Shown: positions 1 through 9,500 of the stretch, in pieces
Position numbering within the stretch: the first letter of the stretch is position 1
How the letters are laid out: every line of letters begins with the position of its first letter
NCBI GenBank assembly: GCA_017507805.1
Contig: JAFWAC010000024.1
Span: forward strand, 1-64,000
From: Clostridia bacterium
GTDB lineage: Bacteria > Bacillota > Clostridia > Oscillospirales > Acutalibacteraceae
DNA: 64,000 bases
Direction of reading: 5' to 3'
The notes under the pieces: generated by a model
Told to the model about the DNA's origin: nothing
What the model saw: the letters and a program-made list of their open reading frames with translations, nothing else
Database searches by the model: none
Program-made: the position numbers and the translations under genes

Positions 1-147
1 CCTTGAAAAACAAGGTTTAACTGTCGCTTAAAATTTTATATTTTTAGATTTAACTTTCAACTCTGCAAAAACCTTTTTTCTTGCAGGGTCTTTTCCTTAT
101 GCCTTTTGGGTGGTGAGTGAATTAATTCTTTCACGCTATTTTCCCCC

Positions 148-1167
148 TTAAAATTGGTCAAGGAAGCGCTTGTCGTTTTCAAATAAAAGACGAATGTCGC
201 TTATCTTATAACGGGTTGTTGTTAGTCTGTCAAGACCAATTCCAAACGCAAAGCCCGAATATTCCTCGGGGTCAATGCCGCAGCTTCTAAGTACATTTGG
301 ATGCACCATACCGGCTCCCAAAATTTCAATCCAGCCGCCGCCCTTGCAAACGCGGCAGCCCTTACCGCCACATTCCGAGCAGGTAACATCAACCTCAACA
401 GACGGCTCTGTGAAGGGGAAAAAGGAGGGACGGAATTTAACCTTTGTGTCACTGCCGTAAATTTCGTGCGCAAATTCCTCTAAGATGCCCTTAAGGTCGC
501 ACATAGTAATTCCTTTGTCAACAACAAGTCCTTCAATCTGATGGAAAACGGGGGAATGTGTAGCATCAACCTCATCAGCACGGAAAACTCTGCCGGGGCA
601 TATAACTCTAATAGGTGGCTTTCTGGTTTCCATGGTGCGGATTTGCGCCGCAGAGGTCTGTGTTCTGAGCAAAAGATTTTCTGCAAGATAAAAGGTGTCC
701 TGCATATCACGGGCAGGGTGGTCTGCCGGTACATTCAAGCACTCGAAATTATAGTGGTCGGTTTCGATTTCAGGACCGTCCACCACATCAAAGCCCATCG
801 ACTGAAAAATATTAATCATATCGTCAAGCACGGTGTTAAGAGGATGAAGCTTACCGGGCTTTACCTCTTTTGCAGGCATAGTAATATCTATAGTTTCTGC
901 CTTAAGCTTAAGCTCGGTAGCGGCATTTTTAAGCTCGCCGCGTTTGACGGAGATAAGCTCCTCCAATTCCTGCTTAGCCTCGTTTACAAGCTGACCCATT
1001 TTTGGTCTTTCCTCGGGAGAAAGTGAGCCCATTTGCTTTAAAATTGCGGTAAGCTCACCTTTTTTACCTAAATATTTTACCCTGATTTCTTCAATTTCAG
1101 CCTCGGTAGTGCAGTTTTGTATAGCCTCTTTGGCTAATGCACTTAAGGTTGATAGCGTTTCTTTCAT
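148..1167 (-). CDS. pheS: Phenylalanyl-tRNA synthetase alpha subunit
   Basis: Charges tRNA-Phe with phenylalanine in the cytoplasm, normally as an alpha2-beta2 enzyme with PheT. The 339-residue length is normal for the family. An N-terminal helical arm (about residues 1-90) is followed by the class II core: motif 2 around [16 protein letters not shown] and motif 3 around [11 protein letters not shown] near residues 306-316. [13 protein letters not shown] cysteine cluster lies between them. The ATG follows a GGAGG site and sits just after the T-box leader, so supply is probably tied to uncharged tRNA-Phe. No pheT start is visible in the 147 bases downstream, although pheS-pheT is the usual order. 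Confidence 0.97.
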   Translation of the reverse strand: MKETLSTLSALAKEAIQNCTTEAEIEEIRVKYLGKKGELTAILKQMGSLSPEERPKMGQLVNEAKQELEELISVKRGELKNAATELKLKAETIDITMPAKEVKPGKLHPLNTVLDDMINIFQSMGFDVVDGPEIETDHYNFECLNVPADHPARDMQDTFYLAENLLLRTQTSAAQIRTMETRKPPIRVICPGRVFRADEVDATHSPVFHQIEGLVVDKGITMCDLKGILEEFAHEIYGSDTKVKFRPSFFPFTEPSVEVDVTCSECGGKGCRVCKGGGWIEILGAGMVHPNVLRSCGIDPEEYSGFAFGIGLDRLTTTRYKISDIRLLFENDKRFLDQF

Positions 1168-1462
1168 TTAAAATTCCTCCAGACAAAAAAATAAACCTCG
1201 TCAATTACGGCAAAATGCCATAACAGGACGAAGCCAAAAATCTCCGCGGTACCACCCGTTTTCAAGCTCTGAGAGCAAACACTCTTGCGACCTGTAACGG
1301 GGTCTCACCGTCAGCACCTACTTAAAATTAAAGCAATAAAAATTTTCAGTGCTGCTGCTCAAAAGGGAACTTCAGATTGCTGCGCATATATCCGCTTACA
1401 GCCTTGGCAGATACTCTCTTAATGCGTTTAACAAGCCTACTTTCCTTCGTCACTGCATTTAT
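1168..1462 (-). ncRNA. T-box riboswitch leader of pheS
   Basis: On the minus strand this leader carries the hallmark T-box AACGGGTGGTACCGCGG (about 1245-1261). It is followed by a terminator-like stem (CTTCGTC pairing with GACGAGG, 1197-1227) and a run of Ts ending near 1187. Upstream is a long stem I region with an AGAGAGTA stretch around 1415. A TTC at 1367-1369 is a candidate Phe specifier codon, but I did not fold the RNA. By family knowledge, uncharged tRNA-Phe binding favours the antiterminator and pheS expression. The 5' end is inferred from the promoter at 1469-1497. Confidence 0.93.
1187..1228 (-). terminator. T-box regulated terminator before pheS
   Basis: The stem CTTCGTC/GACGAGG encloses a second pairing (ATGGCA with TGCCGT) and is followed by a T-rich run on the minus strand. 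It lies directly after the T-box motif, as expected for transcription attenuation. Confidence 0.85.
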
Positions 1463-1468
1463 ATGGTT

Positions 1469-1497
1469 ATAATACCACTGTTTTCGGTTTTTTGCAA
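1469..1497 (-). promoter_or_regulatory. Promoter of the pheS T-box transcript
   Basis: TTGCAA and TATTAT are separated by exactly 17 bases on the minus strand, placing the start of transcription near 1462, just before T-box stem I. Confidence 0.7.
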
Positions 1498-1751
1498 GCT
1501 TTTTTATTTGCTTTTTTAAAAAACATTTTATTATATGTTTAAAGTTCAAGGATTTTATGGTAAAATATCCATGCCAAACCAATTGAATATAAAAGAAGGG
1601 GCAATTTTTGTTTTTTGCAAGGTTGCTTAACTTTTTTGCATACACTAACATATGTGAATTTGAAAAAACAAACTTCTTACGCACTTTTGCCCTTTTACAA
1701 TCTAATTTGAGATATAAAATACGGTTTGATGAACAAATCAAAATGATATAT
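1498..1751 (-). other. Intergenic stretch without recognised gene
   Basis: This AT-rich stretch lies upstream of the pheS promoter. A 131-codon open frame crosses it and runs into the T-box, but its composition is low-complexity lysine and asparagine and I do not accept it. I see no other feature. Confidence 0.5.
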
Positions 1752-1890
1752 CGTAGGGGCGTGCGTCCCCGAACGCCCGTTAGTTAACGATGAATTTTGC
1801 GGACAGTCGAGGACGAAGACTCTCTCACAGTGTGAGGGAGATGTCGCGAAGCGACAGAGGGAGACGGGCTGTCAGCCTGTCCCTACAAAC
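1752..1890. repeat. Composite dispersed palindromic repeat
   Basis: GC-rich sequence in an AT-rich gap, starting CGTAGGGGCGTGCGTCCCC and ending GCCTGTCCCTAC. It includes a CTCTCTCACAGTGTGAGGGAG hairpin and TGTCGCGAAGCGACA. The same building blocks (GTAGGGG-ACG ends, GGACAGTC, GAGGGAG) recur in the repeats at 32001-32080, 33152-33224 and 33981-34205, so I treat it as a non-coding dispersed repeat. Confidence 0.7.
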
Positions 1891-1919
1891 AGCCCAAACA
1901 AACTGTAATTAGTTTTTTT

Positions 1920-2132
1920 ACAGCCCTTTTAAGTATATGGGCTGTTGATAATTGAATAGGTTAGGCGAAACAGGGTTGTTTCGCCACAAAATCTTTGATT
2001 TTGCGACAAATTTTTTCTAAAAAATTGTCCTTTTCAATTGGAACAAGTGTTGTGCAAAATTAAATAATATTATTTAATTTTGCTAAATTCACTTAGAAAG
2101 TGGCTTATCGAAACGCTAAAAAGCGTTTCGAT
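1920..2132. repeat. Run of consecutive hairpins
   Basis: At least five inverted repeats follow one another. ACAGCCC/GGGCTGT is at 1920-1945, GGCGAAACA/TGTTTCGCC at 1964-1985, and CAAAATC/GATTTTG at 1987-2003. A GACAA-T6/A6-TTGTC stem is at 2005-2029 and a perfect 30-base palindrome at 2054-2083. The last is ATCGAAACGC/GCGTTTCGAT at 2107-2132, 15 bases past the trxB stop, which may end trxB transcription although no T-run follows it on the minus strand. Confidence 0.7.
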
Positions 2133-2147
2133 TAACTACAATCATTA

Positions 2148-3062
2148 TTATGCAAGATATTCTTCTGCGTAATGTACTGCTACAGCTCCGTCCGATACGG
2201 CGGTAACCACCTGACGGAGAGCCTTTGTACGGACATCACCCACTGCATAGACACCCTCTGCAGAGGTTCTTGTTGATTCATCGGCAATAATATAACCGTT
2301 TTGGTCAAGCATTACCGCTTCTTGGAAAATTTCGGTTGCAGGTGTCCTTCCTATGCTGATGAAAACACCGTTGCATTCAATAGAGGAGATAAGACCTGTT
2401 TTCACATTCCTGACCTTTATACCTGTCACTCGGCTGTCAGTGATAAATTCCTGTACTGTGCTGTTCCAGACAAATTCCACATTATCCACCTTTAAAAGCG
2501 GCTCGTGATATATTTTGGTTGCTCTGAGTGTATCCCTGCGGTGAATAAGATAAACCTTTTTTGCAAGCCGGGAAAGGTAGAGTGCATCTGCCGCGGCAGA
2601 ATTTCCGCCGCCCACCACAGCTACTGTTTTGTCCTTGTAAAATCTGCCATCGCAATGAGCACAGTAATGAACACCCTTGCCAATCAGCTCCCGTTCACCG
2701 TCTATGCCCAGCTCACGCGGATTGGCGCCTGTCGAAATCACAACTGTTTTTCCAAGGAAACTGCCGCTTGTTGCAATCACCCTTTTAATTTTCTCGGAAA
2801 AATCAACATCTGTCACCTCGGCATATTCGGTTTTTGCACCGAAACGCTCTGCGCCTTGCTGCATTTTCATACCAAGGGTGAAGCCGTCAACACCCTCCTC
2901 AAACCCGGGATAGTTATCTATGTCACCGGTTAAAGCCATCTGCCCTCCGGCGGAAAGCCTTTCAAGCAAAATGGTGTCAAGTCCTGCCCGTGCGGCATAG
3001 AGTGCGGCGGTGTAACCGGCAGGTCCTCCGCCGATAATAATCACATCATAGATATGCTCCAT
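2148..3062 (-). CDS. trxB: Thioredoxin reductase
   Basis: NADPH-dependent flavoenzyme that reduces thioredoxin in the cytoplasm. The 304 residues match the bacterial low-molecular-weight class. The FAD-binding GGGPAGYTAA is at residues 11-20, the redox-active CAHC at 134-137 (usually CATC) and the NADPH-binding GGGNSAA at 151-157. The flavin-site GVYAVGDV is near the C terminus. The gene starts three bases after the trxA stop codon, so the two are almost certainly one operon. Confidence 0.97.
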   Translation of the reverse strand: MEHIYDVIIIGGGPAGYTAALYAARAGLDTILLERLSAGGQMALTGDIDNYPGFEEGVDGFTLGMKMQQGAERFGAKTEYAEVTDVDFSEKIKRVIATSGSFLGKTVVISTGANPRELGIDGERELIGKGVHYCAHCDGRFYKDKTVAVVGGGNSAAADALYLSRLAKKVYLIHRRDTLRATKIYHEPLLKVDNVEFVWNSTVQEFITDSRVTGIKVRNVKTGLISSIECNGVFISIGRTPATEIFQEAVMLDQNGYIIADESTRTSAEGVYAVGDVRTKALRQVVTAVSDGAVAVHYAEEYLA

Positions 3063-3065
3063 TTA

Positions 3066-3374
3066 TTATACCTCTAACATGGCAAGAATTTGAGGCTTTG
3101 GCTTTGCTCCTACAGATTGATTGATAATCTGACCGCCCTTCATTACCACCAGCATAGGAATGCTTGCAACATCAAAGCTTGCCGCAAGCTCAGGCTCATC
3201 ATCGACATTTATTTTTCCCACAAGCAACTGAGGATTTTCCTGTGCGATTTCATCAACGATAGGGGAAACCATGCGGCAAGGACCGCACCAATCGGCATAG
3301 AAATCGAGAAGAACGGTTTTATCGCTGTTTTTTACCTGTTCAAAATTATTTTTGTTAATACTAAGCACTGACAT
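3066..3374 (-). CDS. trxA: Thioredoxin
   Basis: A 102-residue thioredoxin, the protein disulfide reductant recycled by the adjacent trxB. The active site WCGPC is at residues 29-33 and the conserved cis-proline region reads SIPML. I chose the ATG at 3374 (protein start MSVLSINKNN) because AAAGGA precedes it at proper distance and the length is then canonical. An upstream in-frame start would add 15 lysine-rich residues absent from the family. Confidence 0.95.
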   Translation of the reverse strand: MSVLSINKNNFEQVKNSDKTVLLDFYADWCGPCRMVSPIVDEIAQENPQLLVGKINVDDEPELAASFDVASIPMLVVMKGGQIINQSVGAKPKPQILAMLEV

Positions 3375-3466
3375 AATTAATACATCCTTTCTTTGTTTCT
3401 TTTTATTATACCCAAACAAGATGTTGTTTTGAGTTTGATTTTTTTAAAAGCTATTCTTGTGTGAAG

Positions 3467-3496
3467 GTGCCCTATGAATTTGATTTCATAGGGCAC
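3467..3496. terminator. 12-bp stem-loop after the giant surface protein gene
   Basis: GTGCCCTATGAA pairs perfectly with TTCATAGGGCAC across a six-base loop, 16 bases past the stop codon of the surface protein gene and before trxA. A T-run is not directly adjacent, so a terminator or RNA-stabilising role is inferred. Confidence 0.6.
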
Positions 3497-3511
3497 TTTA
3501 ATCAGGACATT

Positions 3512-6500
3512 TTAGTTTTCCTCTGTTTCCTTTCTCTTTTTACCTAAAACAGTTGTGCCTATAATGCCACCGCCGCTTACGAAAAGCAGTGCAAACCACA
3601 AACCGAGATTTGAATTATCGCCGGTCTGGGGAATTTCGGGCTTAGGAGATGTCGGAACAGTGTAAGAGTTTTCAAATATAATCTCAGAAACCTGATTGTT
3701 GCTGTCAGCCGTTTTAATTATCGGTTTTTCCGCAACAAGCTTGCCCTTGCCATCGTCCTCAACCTTAACCTCAATAACATACTCTGTTTCATCGTATGTC
3801 ACATTTTCAAGCCTTCCGTTTTCTTCCGAAACGGTGTACTTATAAGTGCCGGCTTCGGTGAATACAAGCTTATCAAATGTTATTTTACCGTCCTCGCCGT
3901 TGGTTGCGGTTGCGATAACATCACCGTTTTCGTTTTTCAGCACAAACTTAAATTCGCCGTTCTTAAGCAGACGACCTAAGAGCTTTTTCACTGCGCTGAT
4001 AACAATATCGGTGCTGTCTGCCTTGTATTTATTGCTGAATACAACCTTTTCCACATCGGTGCTTTCGAGCGTGTAAACCACACTTTCAGCCTCGAGATAA
4101 CCGCCCTTGTCGATGATAACGATTTCAACACCGTAAACGGTATCATCGTAGGTTACACCTGCAACTGAATTGTTCTTTTCCACAAGGGTGTAGTTATAGG
4201 TGCCTGCCTTAGAGAAGCTCAGGTTAAACTTGAAGGAGCCAGCTTTGCTGTTTTTGGCGGTAGCCAGCTCATTGTTCTCGCTGTCGAGAACAGCAAAGAT
4301 AAATTCATCGGCATCCATTTCGCGTCCGTCAAGCTCTTTGGTAAGCTCACTGTTTGCTCCAAGCTCAACATCTACGGGTGAGGGAACATACTTGTTCACA
4401 AACTTAACGGCAGGAGCCTGAGCAGTACCAACACCGTCTACCTTTGCCTGCAACTGACCTTTACCCTCATCGGTTACTGTAACGGTCACCGTGTAGGCAG
4501 TATCGTCATAGGTGTAGCCTTTTTCGTCCAAATCCTTTTCAGTGATTTTATACTCGTATGTACCAACCTTGGTATAGGTGATAGTATCGAATTGGAAAAT
4601 TCCGGTAGCAGTATTCTTAACCGTTGCCGATGAAGGCATAGGAGCATTCGGGGTAACAGCTTGGATAGTAAATTCAAACTCATCGGCTTCAAGCTGCTTG
4701 TGTTCACTGTCTAATTCCTTGAGACCAAAGATTATTGCAGAGGTTTCTTTGGGATTATACTTGTTATCAAACACAACTGAAGCATCGTTATTTCCGGCAT
4801 CGGTAATTTTAACAGATGTTTTAAGCTTTGCTTCTGCGATAACATCTGTCACCTCAACAGTGATTGTATATACAGCACTGTCATAGGTAAATCCGCCCAA
4901 GCTTTCCTGTACCTCACGAACGGTATATTTATAGGTGCCGTCCTCTGTGAAGGTGACTGTACCAAAGCTGATGTTGCCGTTAGCATCGTTTTTGGCGGTG
5001 GGAATTGTGGGGCTGGGAGCGCCCTGTGTTCCTTCGATTATGAAGCTGAATTCTCCGCCCTTTAAGGTGAAGCTGTTGCCATCGGATGAGGTTACCTGCT
5101 TCTTGGCAGTGAGGGAAAGCGGCTCGCTTGCACTTGCTTTATAGGTGTTTTTGAAGGTGAAAGCAGTGTTAGAGTCTGCCACCCCTGCCTTGGAGTAAAC
5201 CGTATTGGCAGAAAGCTTGCCTGTTGCGCTGTCATAGCTTACGGTTACGGTTGCTGTTACCTTGTTAGTGTCATAGGTAACACCGGGGATATTACCCTTT
5301 GTTTCGGCAATTTCATAAACATAAGTGCCGGCGGTGGGGAAATATACCTTTCCAAAATCAACCGAGCCGTCTGCCTTGTTCATGACTTTTGTGCTTTCGG
5401 GCATCGGTGCACCGTCTGTAACAGCTCTGATTGTGAACTCAAAGTCACCAGAATTTAAATTACGGTTGCCGTCAAGTGTCTTTTTGCCCTTTAATTCTGC
5501 AGCCACAGAATCGGGTGTATATGTGTTAATAAATACACTTGAATTGTGATATGTGGGTGTTACAACAAGCTGACCTGCGTTATTGTCAATGACCTCAACA
5601 AATACGAAATAGGTGTGAGAATCATATTCAATGTTAGCAATATTGCCGCTGTTTTCGCTGATTGCAAATACATAGCTTCCGGCTTTCTTAAAGGTAATGT
5701 TTCCGAAATATGCGGTCACATCGTCCCCGGAGCCGCCTGCGGCTGTGATTTTGATTTCGTTTGTAGCAGGCATTATAATGTCGCCCGAATCAACCGCGTT
5801 TTTAGCTCCTGCATCAGAGGGCTTGATGCTGAAAATAAATTCATCATCGCTAAACCATTTGCGTCCGATAAGAGATTTTGTGATTTTAAGCCGGGTTGCG
5901 CCTTCTAATATAGCCTCATTTGCAGAATAGGTGTTTGTGAAGGTTAGCTTTTGGCTGTTATCTGCAATTTTTGCTTCAAGTGCGCCGAGAGCAGTATTGT
6001 TGGTAACCTCAACAGTAACAATTCTGTAGTTATTGGAATCGTATGTAATACCTGCGATTCCGTCATTAAGCTCTGTTACCTTAAATTGATAGGTACCTGC
6101 CTTATGGAATATGATGTTGCCAAAATGGGGATGTGCTTTGTTAGCGTTTGATACTGTGAGCTCGGTGCTTGCGGGCATTTCAATGTCATTGCCTGCCACA
6201 GCGGCTATAGTTGCATCGCCGTAAGCCTCGAGTGTAAATCTGAACTTATCGGTATCAAGCCAAGCATTGTTTTCGCGTCCTGTGAATGTTTTTTCAATTG
6301 TGAGATGGTCATGACCTGAAATTTCTGTCGATGTTGCATCGTACACATTATTGAATGTGAGGGCTAAATCATCAGTTGCCTGACCGTTAATGCTGACAAC
6401 TGTCCGGATTTTTGCGGTTGAGCTGTCGTCAGAGGCAACTACGGTGATTTCACGGGGCTGTGAATCATAATGCACACCGGGGATATTGCCTGTAATCTCA

Positions 6501-9500
6501 CGAACGATAAATTTGTAGGTTCCGGGTGTGTTGATTTTGATTTTTCCGGAAACCGTTTTGTTCGGGGTACTGCTGTCAATCGATTTTTGAACAATCTCAG
6601 AGGCGTTATCTAACGGGAATTCAATATCACCGTTTTCAATAGCTTCCTGTGTATCGGGGTCAAGCACCACGATTTCAAAATCAAACTTATCGGTAGAGAG
6701 CCATTCATTGTTGTCGCGTCCGGTGAAATTCTTGGTTATGTCAACCGTTATTTCTGCCGGGTCTGCCTCGTATTTATTAACAATTGTATCGCTGTTATAG
6801 CTTGTGAGTGTTGCTGTGAGCACACCATTGCGGTTGTCAACCACAGTAAAGGTTGCAATGATTTCCTGCGTGCTGTATGTAATACCTGCGATTTTTTCCG
6901 AATCGTTCGGAATTATTTCTTTAACAGCCACAGCATAGCTTCCTGCCTTGGTAAAGGTGATTTTATCAAACACAACATCACCGTTAGCGGCATTTGCAAC
7001 CTCGGTGGCGGAGGGGAGTATCATACCGTCATCAGGGTCAGCAGAAAGCTTTGAAAGCACAAACCTGAAATCGCCTGCCGCAAGAACTTGGCTTCTGTTG
7101 CCTGAAATAACCTTTTTGATAAGCGGAAGCGAAGCGGTTGTCGGTGTGGGGATATAGGTGTTATTGAAAACAACCTCATTTGCATTTTCCCATACACTGC
7201 CGTTTAATTTCTGCAATGATTTAGAGGTTATTTTGAGATTGCCTTCTAAATCGTCCGAAACAGTAACCCTGTAAAGGAACTTGCTTTGGTCGTAGGTTGT
7301 ACCGCCTACCTTTGATTCGGGAATTTGCTCGTTGATATAATATTCGTAAATACCTGCCTTGTCAAAGGTCAGCTTGTCAAGCAATGTAATGGTGCCGGTA
7401 TAAACACCGTTTGCATCGGGGGTGGTGTCGGCTGTGTGTGTAACAACACCTTCTCTAACCTTTTCGCCGTTAAAGTGTTCCTTGACCTCAAAGTAGAACT
7501 CACCGTCTAAAAGAGTTTTTCCGGTAAGGTTTTTGGTGCCGCTTAAGCTCAAGGGCTCATCGGTGAAGATTGAGGTGTAGGTGTTAGTGAAGTCTGCGGA
7601 TGACCTGCCGCCGGAATAGGTGATTGATGTAACCTCAAGGTTACCGTCACGGTTTGCATCATCAATAACAACCGTAACTGTAACGGTGCTTTGGTCATAC
7701 TCCACAGCAACGGCACTTCCGTTGGTTTCGGTGACTGCAAATTCATAGGTGCCGGGCTTTTTAAACTCAATGTTTTCAAAAGCAAAGGCAGAGGCAACAC
7801 CGTTTTTGCCGTTTTCAACCGTTGCAGAATCCTTAGGAATTACAACCAGCCCGTTTCTTACAGCATTGTTAGTTGCCGCGTTGGCTCCTGCGAGATTGAA
7901 TTCAAAGCTTTCACCCTGCTTCATATCTCTGCCGTTGAGGGTTTTATTACCGATAATATCGGCAGTAACAGGAACGGGTGTATATTCATTGGTAAAGGTT
8001 ATAACCCTTTCGCCATTGGGATAAATTGCATTAACGCTCAGAATATGACTGTTCGGGTCGATGGCAACAACCACATCTGTGATGTATTGTGAATTGTCAT
8101 AGGTCATTCCGTTGACCTTATTTGTCGGGATGACCTCACTCATAATATATCTGAAGGTAATTGAGGTTGCACCGTCAGGAATAACATCCTGAGTAAAGGT
8201 TACGGACGGGAAGGTTACATTGTGACCTTCATTTGAGGTGATTATAGCACCATTCTGACTGCCTGCAGGCATAGGAACCTTTGAAGCGCTGTTTGCTACA
8301 ACAGCATTGTTTTCCACAATTCCCACAGCCTGAAGCTTGAATTCAAACATACCTGAAACCAAGGGGTTTAATCCCGAATTATCGGTGTAATTCTTGATAG
8401 CCACCGGAACGCGGGTTACCGCTTGGGCAGAGTAGGTATTAACAAACTTAATTGCGTCCTGTGCTTCCTCACCGCTGTTCATAACGATTTCATCGTTTTG
8501 GTTATAGGTGAATAACTGATTGGCATCGTCATCGTAAAGCCTTTGAATATCATACGAGGTAACCGCCATAGTACCGTTCCCGTTGTCTGCTACATTAACA
8601 ACGAGGCGGTAAAGCGCTCTGGAATATGAGATACCCGGTAGATAGGTATTGTTATCGGGTTCTTTTTCCGCAATGGTGTAACGGTATGTACCGGGTTTTG
8701 TAAACTCAATGGTACCAAAGTTAAAGGATGCAATTTTTCCGCCGTCAGAGTCAGGCTTATTAACAGTAACTCCCAAATCAGCGTCATATCCATTGGGGAG
8801 GGGAGCATTGTTATAGGGTGAAATAAAGAATGTGAAGGAATCGTTTGCCGACCATTCACGACCTGCAAGCTCCTTTTGACCTGTAAGGTTGCCGCTTGTC
8901 GGGAAGGATACAGGTGCAACATTATAGGTGTTGGTAAAGCTTGCAACGCTTGTTTCGTTTGCTTTGATTGTGCCTGTTGCGCCCACAGCCTCTGCAGTGA
9001 AGCCGTCTGTTGCGGTTTCGGTAACACTGTAGGTCGTTGAAGGGGGAAGTGCAAAAACAGTTGCGGTGCAGCCGTCCTTCAGCTTGATTTTAGGATTGTT
9101 TTTTGAAACGGTTCCGCTGCTTATTTGGTTGTTATCCTTATCGGTTATCACATAAGTATATTCATTCTGATTAACGGTATCACCGTCAAGGTCAAGAGTA
9201 AATTCAAATTCCTTGTCGGGAGCAGTAAGCCCTGTGGCGGCATTCACCGTTTTTCTGATTTCAAGGTTACCGCCTGCTACTACCGAAATTTTACCGTTGT
9301 TGCCTTGATAAACCACGAATTTACCGTCATAAGCATTGGTGCTTCCCTCTGCATGGTGGAATTCGGGGGCATAGAAATCCTCAGCAGTACCGGTTGCATT
9401 TTGAAGCTTGGTGCCTTCAAATTTAAGGATGCGGTTAAGACGGGGAGAGCCTGCCGCACGGTAAAGATAACCGTCTGCTCCTTGCTTGATTTCTGTTCTT

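Noticed and set aside
57..134. 25-codon frame after pheS (GTG start after AAGGGGG)
   Set aside because: Too short and basic, with no recognisable homology; it may only be intergenic sequence.
1346..1741. 131-codon open frame upstream of pheS on the minus strand
   Set aside because: It overlaps the T-box leader and the promoter, is lysine and asparagine rich without domain features, and has no good ribosome binding site.
1752..2132. Possible CRISPR array
   Set aside because: The repeats are different palindromes without equal-length spacers, and no cas gene is in the window.
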